Of a stretch of 9,382 bases of DNA, positions 5,519 through 9,382 are shown in pieces. Each line of letters opens with the position of its first letter. Position 1 is the first letter of the stretch. Made by a program: the position numbers and the translations under genes. Source of the stretch: Bacillota bacterium (GTDB lineage: Bacteria; Bacillota; Clostridia; Lachnospirales; Bianqueaceae); contig JAFUJY010000151.1 of assembly GCA_017467985.1 (NCBI GenBank), positions 1-9,382 of the forward strand, written 5' to 3'. Below the pieces are notes generated by a model. The model saw nothing but the letters and a program-made list of their open reading frames with translations, did no database searches and had not been told where the DNA came from.

Positions 5519-7468
5519 ATGCAGTACACATTTCAAGAATATATACCTTCCGCTATTTTACGAAATCATTTGAAGCTGGGCGGTTCCAACCCCGCCGGTG
5601 AGCGCATTGATATTACCAGTCTGTATTTGGAGCGGGGCGGCAAGCCCTGGCTGCCGGTGATGGGCGAATTCCATTTTTCCCGTTATAATTGCGACGATTG
5701 GTACAAAGAACTGTGTAAAATGAAGGCTGGTGGCGTCACCACCGTGGCCTCCTACCTGTTCTGGATCCACCACGAAGAAATTGAGGGGCAGATTGACTTT
5801 TCCGGCGATCGGGATGTCCGTCACTTTGTATTGGCAGCCCAGCGGGCCGGGCTGGACGTGGTGCTGCGAATTGGACCTTGGGCCCATGGTGAATGCCGCA
5901 ATGGCGGTTTCCCCGATTGGCTGCAGCATAAACCCTATCCGCTGCGACAAAATAGCCCTGAGTACCTGGCCCAAGTCCGTCACTGGTACACGGCCATTTA
6001 TGAGCAGGTCTGCGACCTGTTTTATAAGGATGACGGCCCCATTGTGGGTGTTCAGATCGAAAACGAACTGCCCAACGATGCAAATCATTTGCTGACATTG
6101 ACTCTTATGGCCCGGGAAATCGGTTATGATGTTCCCCTGATTACCGTCACCGGTTGGAATAACCGTTTCGGCGCCCGCATTCCCTTGGAGGAAGTTTTCC
6201 CGGTATTCGGCGCATACTGCGATGCCCCCTGGGATAGCCATATTCAGAAGCGGCCACCATCCTCTCATTATGTTTTTAATCCTAACCGCAACACCGACGA
6301 TATTGGTAATGACCTGATTTTGCCCGTGGATGAAGACGGCTGGTCTTTGCCCTATCATCGATATCCCTTCGCCACTTGTGAACTAGGAGCCGGGCTGCAG
6401 GTAACCCATCATCGCCGCCCCGTTGTATCCGGCATGGATGCCTATGCCATGTCCCTGACCAAATTGGGCAGCGGCAATAATCTAGTGGGTTATTACATGT
6501 ACCACGGCGGTACCAACCCCATCGGTAAGTTATCCACTTTCCAGGAAAGCAAGGCCACCGGTTACCCCAACGATTTGCCCATTCGTTCTTATGATTTTCA
6601 CACTGCCCTAGGTGAATACGGCCAGCCCCGGGATCAGTACGGTTTGCTGAATATGCTGCATATGTTCCTGGCAGAATGGGGGGCCGATCTGGCACCCATG
6701 GAATACGTGGCATCTCCTCAGGCAGTGCAGCCTTCGGATACTCGCTCTCTGCGCTACTGCATGCGTACCAACGGTGAAAGCGGTTTTGTATTTATCAATC
6801 ATTACCAGCGTCTGCTCCCCTTGGAAGATGTGCTGGATGTGGTCATTAAAACACCTCAGGTCACCTTCCCCGCCATGGATATTAAGGGCGATGTCAGTTT
6901 TTTCCTTCCTTTTAATATGAACCTGGCTGGCAACCGTTTGATCTGGGCCACCGCCCAGCCTCTGTGCCGGGTAGATGATACATATTATTTTGCAGCTATC
7001 CCCGGTATTGAGCCCCAGTACAAATGGGCCCAGCAGCCGGAAAACATTCGCATTATCACCCTCTCCTGGGAGGATGCCCGCCGCGCCCGTAAGCTGGCAG
7101 GCAAATTGTATTTTGGCAACGTGTATGAGATGGACGGGCAGATTCTGAACATGGATGAGGACTACCAATTAACCGATGTGACAATCACGCCCTTGTCCCA
7201 GCCCCCCTTTGACCCGCCTTATGGTGAAGAGCTGGCATTTAACGGCCCCCGAGCTCTCAACTGGTATCAGCTGCATGTGGATTCTGCCACAGGTATGATT
7301 GCTATCCCCGGCCCTTACGATGTGGGACAGATCTACGCCGACGGCCAGCTTGTAGCCGATCAGTTTTACCACGGCGAAGATTGGCTTGTCCCCGCCCGGC
7401 TTCTATGGGGAAAAACGGCGTATTTGGTCACTTCTGAGATCAAAAACGACTTTTATCGAGAGTTTTAA
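5519..7468 (+). CDS. Glycoside hydrolase family 35-type enzyme (beta-galactosidase-like)
   Basis: This 649-residue protein has a GH35-type (clan GH-A) TIM barrel at roughly residues 40-385, followed by beta-rich domains ending in a jelly-roll-like segment (about 580-640). No signal peptide is seen, so it is expected to act in the cytoplasm on imported oligosaccharides. Key features are GEFHFSRY (49-56), VVLRIGPWAHGECRNGGFPDW (114-134), and QIENE (179-183), where E183 is the likely acid/base. E288 in ATCELGAGLQ is the likely nucleophile, and YYMYHGGTN (325-333) is close to the GH35 YMFHGGTNFG signature. The RIGPWAHGE and CELG variants differ from the classic CAEWxxGGxPxWL and EFWTGW motifs, so the enzyme probably belongs to a divergent GH35 clade whose substrate may not be plain beta-galactosides. 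The start is ATG 5519, six bases after AGGAGG (5507-5512). It is divergent from uxuA. No terminator follows, so transcription may continue into the next genes. Confidence 0.85.
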   Translation: MQYTFQEYIPSAILRNHLKLGGSNPAGERIDITSLYLERGGKPWLPVMGEFHFSRYNCDDWYKELCKMKAGGVTTVASYLFWIHHEEIEGQIDFSGDRDVRHFVLAAQRAGLDVVLRIGPWAHGECRNGGFPDWLQHKPYPLRQNSPEYLAQVRHWYTAIYEQVCDLFYKDDGPIVGVQIENELPNDANHLLTLTLMAREIGYDVPLITVTGWNNRFGARIPLEEVFPVFGAYCDAPWDSHIQKRPPSSHYVFNPNRNTDDIGNDLILPVDEDGWSLPYHRYPFATCELGAGLQVTHHRRPVVSGMDAYAMSLTKLGSGNNLVGYYMYHGGTNPIGKLSTFQESKATGYPNDLPIRSYDFHTALGEYGQPRDQYGLLNMLHMFLAEWGADLAPMEYVASPQAVQPSDTRSLRYCMRTNGESGFVFINHYQRLLPLEDVLDVVIKTPQVTFPAMDIKGDVSFFLPFNMNLAGNRLIWATAQPLCRVDDTYYFAAIPGIEPQYKWAQQPENIRIITLSWEDARRARKLAGKLYFGNVYEMDGQILNMDEDYQLTDVTITPLSQPPFDPPYGEELAFNGPRALNWYQLHVDSATGMIAIPGPYDVGQIYADGQLVADQFYHGEDWLVPARLLWGKTAYLVTSEIKNDFYREF

Positions 7469-7479
7469 ACAACTTACTC

Positions 7480-7508
7480 TTGCTTTCTAATACCAGAAAA
7501 GTTATAAT
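7480..7508 (+). promoter_or_regulatory. Promoter of the YczE-like/PL22 operon
   Basis: TTGCTT (7480-7485), a 17-base spacer and TATAAT (7503-7508), overlapped by a second TATAAT at 7508-7513. It lies in the 88-base gap after the GH35-type gene and allows the downstream pair to be transcribed separately from it. Confidence 0.65.
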
Positions 7509-7510
7509 AT

Positions 7511-7537
7511 AATATTGGGAATATTTCTCCCCATATT
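7511..7537 (+). repeat. Imperfect inverted repeat at the predicted transcription start
   Basis: AATATTGGG (7511-7519) and CCCATATT (7530-7537) can pair over eight bases with one bulged T and a 10-base loop. It covers the predicted +1 and could be an operator or a leader hairpin. It lacks a T tract and is weak, so it is not called a terminator. Confidence 0.3.
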
Positions 7538-7556
7538 ACAAATTTCGAGGTAAATT

Positions 7557-8192
7557 ATGCTAAAAAGTTATTTTCAAAAGATTGGCTCTCGCCGCGTGAT
7601 CGTTATGCTTGTAGGTAACATTATCATTGGTCTGGGCGTAGCCGTATTTAAGCTGTCCGGCATGGGCAACGATCCCTTCAGCGCCATGATGATGGCATTG
7701 TCTGCCAAGATCGGTATGTCTTACCCCCTGTTTCAGGTGATGATGAACTGCCTGTTCTTTATCGTACAGCTACTGTGGGGACGCCATCTGATCGGCATTG
7801 GTACCATTGTCAATGCACTGGGACTTGGCTATTTCACCGATTTCTTCTATAAGTTTCTGACGTCCTTTGTCGCCCCGCCGAATATGTTCGTCATCCAGGT
7901 AGTACTGGTTGTCATCGGTGTGTTGGTATGCAGCTTTGGTCTGTCCTGGTATCAGCTGCCGGATGTGGGTGTAGCACCCTATGATGCACTGGCACTGATC
8001 GCCCACGACAAGTTCAGCAAGATCCCCTATTTCTGGTGTCGTATCGCCACCGACGGGTTGGCAGCTCTCCTGGCATGGTTCTGCGGCGGTATTATTGGTC
8101 TGGGCACCTTGGTATGTGCCTTCGGTCTAGGCCCCTTCATCCAGTTCTTTAATGTGCATTTCACATCTAAATTACTTAAGAAAGGAAAATAA
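7557..8192 (+). CDS. YczE/YitT-type integral membrane protein
   Basis: This 211-residue protein has about six hydrophobic segments (near 12-33, 56-75, 78-98, 109-130, 157-176 and 178-199) and resembles the YczE/YyaS/YitT membrane family, whose function is unknown. It contains an internal repeat at a constant offset of 101 residues: GMGNDPFSA (35-43) matches DVGVAPYDA (136-144), and GIGTIVNALGLGYFTDFF (80-97) matches GLGTLVCAFGLGPFIQFF (181-198) with 11 of 18 identical. Each unit has three helices, so the halves should lie in opposite orientation in the membrane, as in many small transporters. The start is ATG 7557, six bases after CGAGG (7546-7550). Its stop is two bases before the PL22 start, and the lyase ribosome binding site is inside its last codons, so the two are very likely co-translated. 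A role in moving uronate oligomers or products is an inference from position only. Confidence 0.75.
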   Translation: MLKSYFQKIGSRRVIVMLVGNIIIGLGVAVFKLSGMGNDPFSAMMMALSAKIGMSYPLFQVMMNCLFFIVQLLWGRHLIGIGTIVNALGLGYFTDFFYKFLTSFVAPPNMFVIQVVLVVIGVLVCSFGLSWYQLPDVGVAPYDALALIAHDKFSKIPYFWCRIATDGLAALLAWFCGGIIGLGTLVCAFGLGPFIQFFNVHFTSKLLKKGK

Positions 8193-8194
8193 TC

Positions 8195-9382
8195 ATGAAC
8201 GAAACTCCTTTGAACGGACGAATTTTGGTCAGCGACAGTCTTGGTCGCCAGGAATTTAACACCCAGCTGCTGTATTTTACCTGCTCTTCTCTGGGAAAGA
8301 GCGGTGAGCGCGTATTTATGATGAGTGACCGCGGCGGCAGCCCCAATGTGGTTGTACGCAACATGTTCACCGGCGAAGAAAAGATCCTGACCCAGAATAA
8401 AAAGGGCACTCTGAAGAGTTACGTTTATTTTGACGGAACCTTTAACGAGGGTCTGGGCAAGGCCAGCGTATGTCTTGATTACGAGCGGGAGATTATTTAC
8501 TATATCCAGGACGACAAGATCTGTAAGGTAGATCTGGAGGGTAACATCACCGTGCTGAACACGGTAAAGGATGGCCGCATGACCGCTTTCACCCATGTCA
8601 GCGCCGACGGAAAGCTGCTGTGCGTTCCCATGACCGATGGCCGTTGTCTGGATTTTGATCCGGAAACTGAAGGCAGTGGTCTGGATAAGCGTCCCATCTA
8701 TAACATCGATGGCCGTGTACAGGAAGAAAACCTGAACAGCTATCTGTGCGTTTACGACACCGCTACCGGTGAGCTGGTATATGAAAAGGTGGTTCCCAAG
8801 TGCTGGATCACCCACGTACAGTTTAATCCGGTCAATTCTGAGCAGATCATGTACAATCACGAATGGCCCAGCTTCTCCTGTGGCATCCGCCGTATATGGC
8901 TGTATGACCATTCTATCGATACTCTGCGCAATATCCGCACCGAAGGCAGCGACACCCTGGGCAACACCGCCGGTTATGTTCGCAGCGCCGAGGACTGGGT
9001 TTGCCACGAAATGTGGAGCGACGACGGTAAGACCATCATTTATCACGGTGGTTATGCCAACGGTCCTGCCATGGTGGGCAAGTACGACATGGACACCAAC
9101 CGTTACTGGGAGATCGCTCTGCCCGATGACTACGACGCCTACGGTCACTTCACCATGGACCATCAGGGCAATCTGGTATGCGACGGCTATTTTAAGTATC
9201 CCTGGGAAATCAAAAAGGTCTGGGAAAACAGTACCGATAATGGTCCCGACCCCCATAAAAAGGACGCAGAATACATCTGTAAAGTGATTCCGGACTGGGA
9301 CGGCGGCAAGCTGACCTGGATCCCCCTGTGCAAGCATGAAAGCGACTGGCTGGGACAGGATGCCCATCCCCATCCCATTTAC
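8195..9382 (+). CDS. Oligogalacturonate lyase-like protein (PL22), 3' end cut by the window
   Basis: The frame is open from ATG 8195 to the window edge, giving 396 residues; about 30-40 more are expected by comparison with the roughly 388-residue Yersinia enzyme. PL22 lyases are cytoplasmic seven-bladed beta-propellers that split unsaturated digalacturonate into monomers that become 5-keto-4-deoxyuronate in pectin breakdown. The manganese-binding pattern known in the Yersinia enzyme (H287, Q350, H353, H355) is visible here as H271 in CHEMWSDDG, Q388, H391 and H393 in QDAHPHP, with the same Q-x-x-H-x-H spacing. HVQFNP (207-212) and NHEWP (221-225) also fit the family, although the classic sequence is closer to HEGPW. 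There is no signal peptide. The ribosome binding site AAAGGA (8181-8186) is eight bases upstream, inside the preceding gene. I could not identify the catalytic arginine with confidence, so activity on a related unsaturated uronide is possible. Confidence 0.88.
   Translation, partial: MNETPLNGRILVSDSLGRQEFNTQLLYFTCSSLGKSGERVFMMSDRGGSPNVVVRNMFTGEEKILTQNKKGTLKSYVYFDGTFNEGLGKASVCLDYEREIIYYIQDDKICKVDLEGNITVLNTVKDGRMTAFTHVSADGKLLCVPMTDGRCLDFDPETEGSGLDKRPIYNIDGRVQEENLNSYLCVYDTATGELVYEKVVPKCWITHVQFNPVNSEQIMYNHEWPSFSCGIRRIWLYDHSIDTLRNIRTEGSDTLGNTAGYVRSAEDWVCHEMWSDDGKTIIYHGGYANGPAMVGKYDMDTNRYWEIALPDDYDAYGHFTMDHQGNLVCDGYFKYPWEIKKVWENSTDNGPDPHKKDAEYICKVIPDWDGGKLTWIPLCKHESDWLGQDAHPHPIY

Noticed and set aside
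5558..6358. Minus-strand open frame opposite the GH35-type gene
   Set aside because: It overlaps the catalytic barrel of the plus-strand enzyme and has no independent evidence.
8027..9373. Long minus-strand open frame of 448 codons opposite the PL22 gene
   Set aside because: It has no ribosome binding site, resembles no family that I know, and is antisense to a clear PL22 protein; open antisense frames arise easily from the codon bias here.

Overview
The window looks like the chromosome of a gut-type, Gram-positive anaerobe of the Clostridia (Oscillospiraceae/Ruminococcaceae-like). This is inferred from strong AGGAGG-type ribosome binding sites, canonical TTGnnn-17-TATAAT promoters in AT-rich gaps, moderately GC-rich genes, and a gene set typical of plant-glycan users. 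No taxonomic marker is present, so the assignment is tentative.

Layout, left to right. (1) The 3' end of a glycoside hydrolase family 3 gene (2-394) is followed 16 bases later by a HAD-superfamily phosphatase-like gene (411-1265), probably one operon. (2) An AT-rich, self-contained cassette follows, with its own promoter, one gene (1363-2766) and its own terminator. It encodes an AAA-type ATPase with a C-terminal nuclease-like (DUF234) domain, and is probably an accessory insertion. (3) A sodium:neurotransmitter symporter-type (NSS) transporter (2896-4263) follows, with its own promoter. It converges on uxuA (minus strand, 4312-5385), and the two share a terminator hairpin. (4) A compact divergent regulatory region (about 5386-5518) carries back-to-back promoters for uxuA and for a GH35-type glycosidase gene (5519-7468). 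An inverted repeat covers both -35 regions, and flanking direct repeats lie 33 bp apart. (5) A separate promoter drives a small membrane protein of the YczE/YitT type (7557-8192). Two bases later comes a PL22 oligogalacturonate lyase gene, which is cut by the window edge (8195-9382+).

Together, regions 4 and 5 look like part of a uronate-glycan (pectin or glucuronate-decorated galactan) utilisation locus. An intracellular exo-glycosidase (GH35 type), a lyase for unsaturated galacturonide dimers (PL22) and mannonate dehydratase would feed uronic acids toward 2-keto-3-deoxygluconate. The carbohydrate transporter, the regulator and the KduI/KduD/KdgK steps are not in the window. The membrane protein translationally packed against the lyase is the most interesting unknown: it carries an internal duplication of three-helix units and is a candidate partner for uptake or efflux in this pathway. 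No CRISPR array, tRNA, rRNA, insertion sequence or origin was seen.
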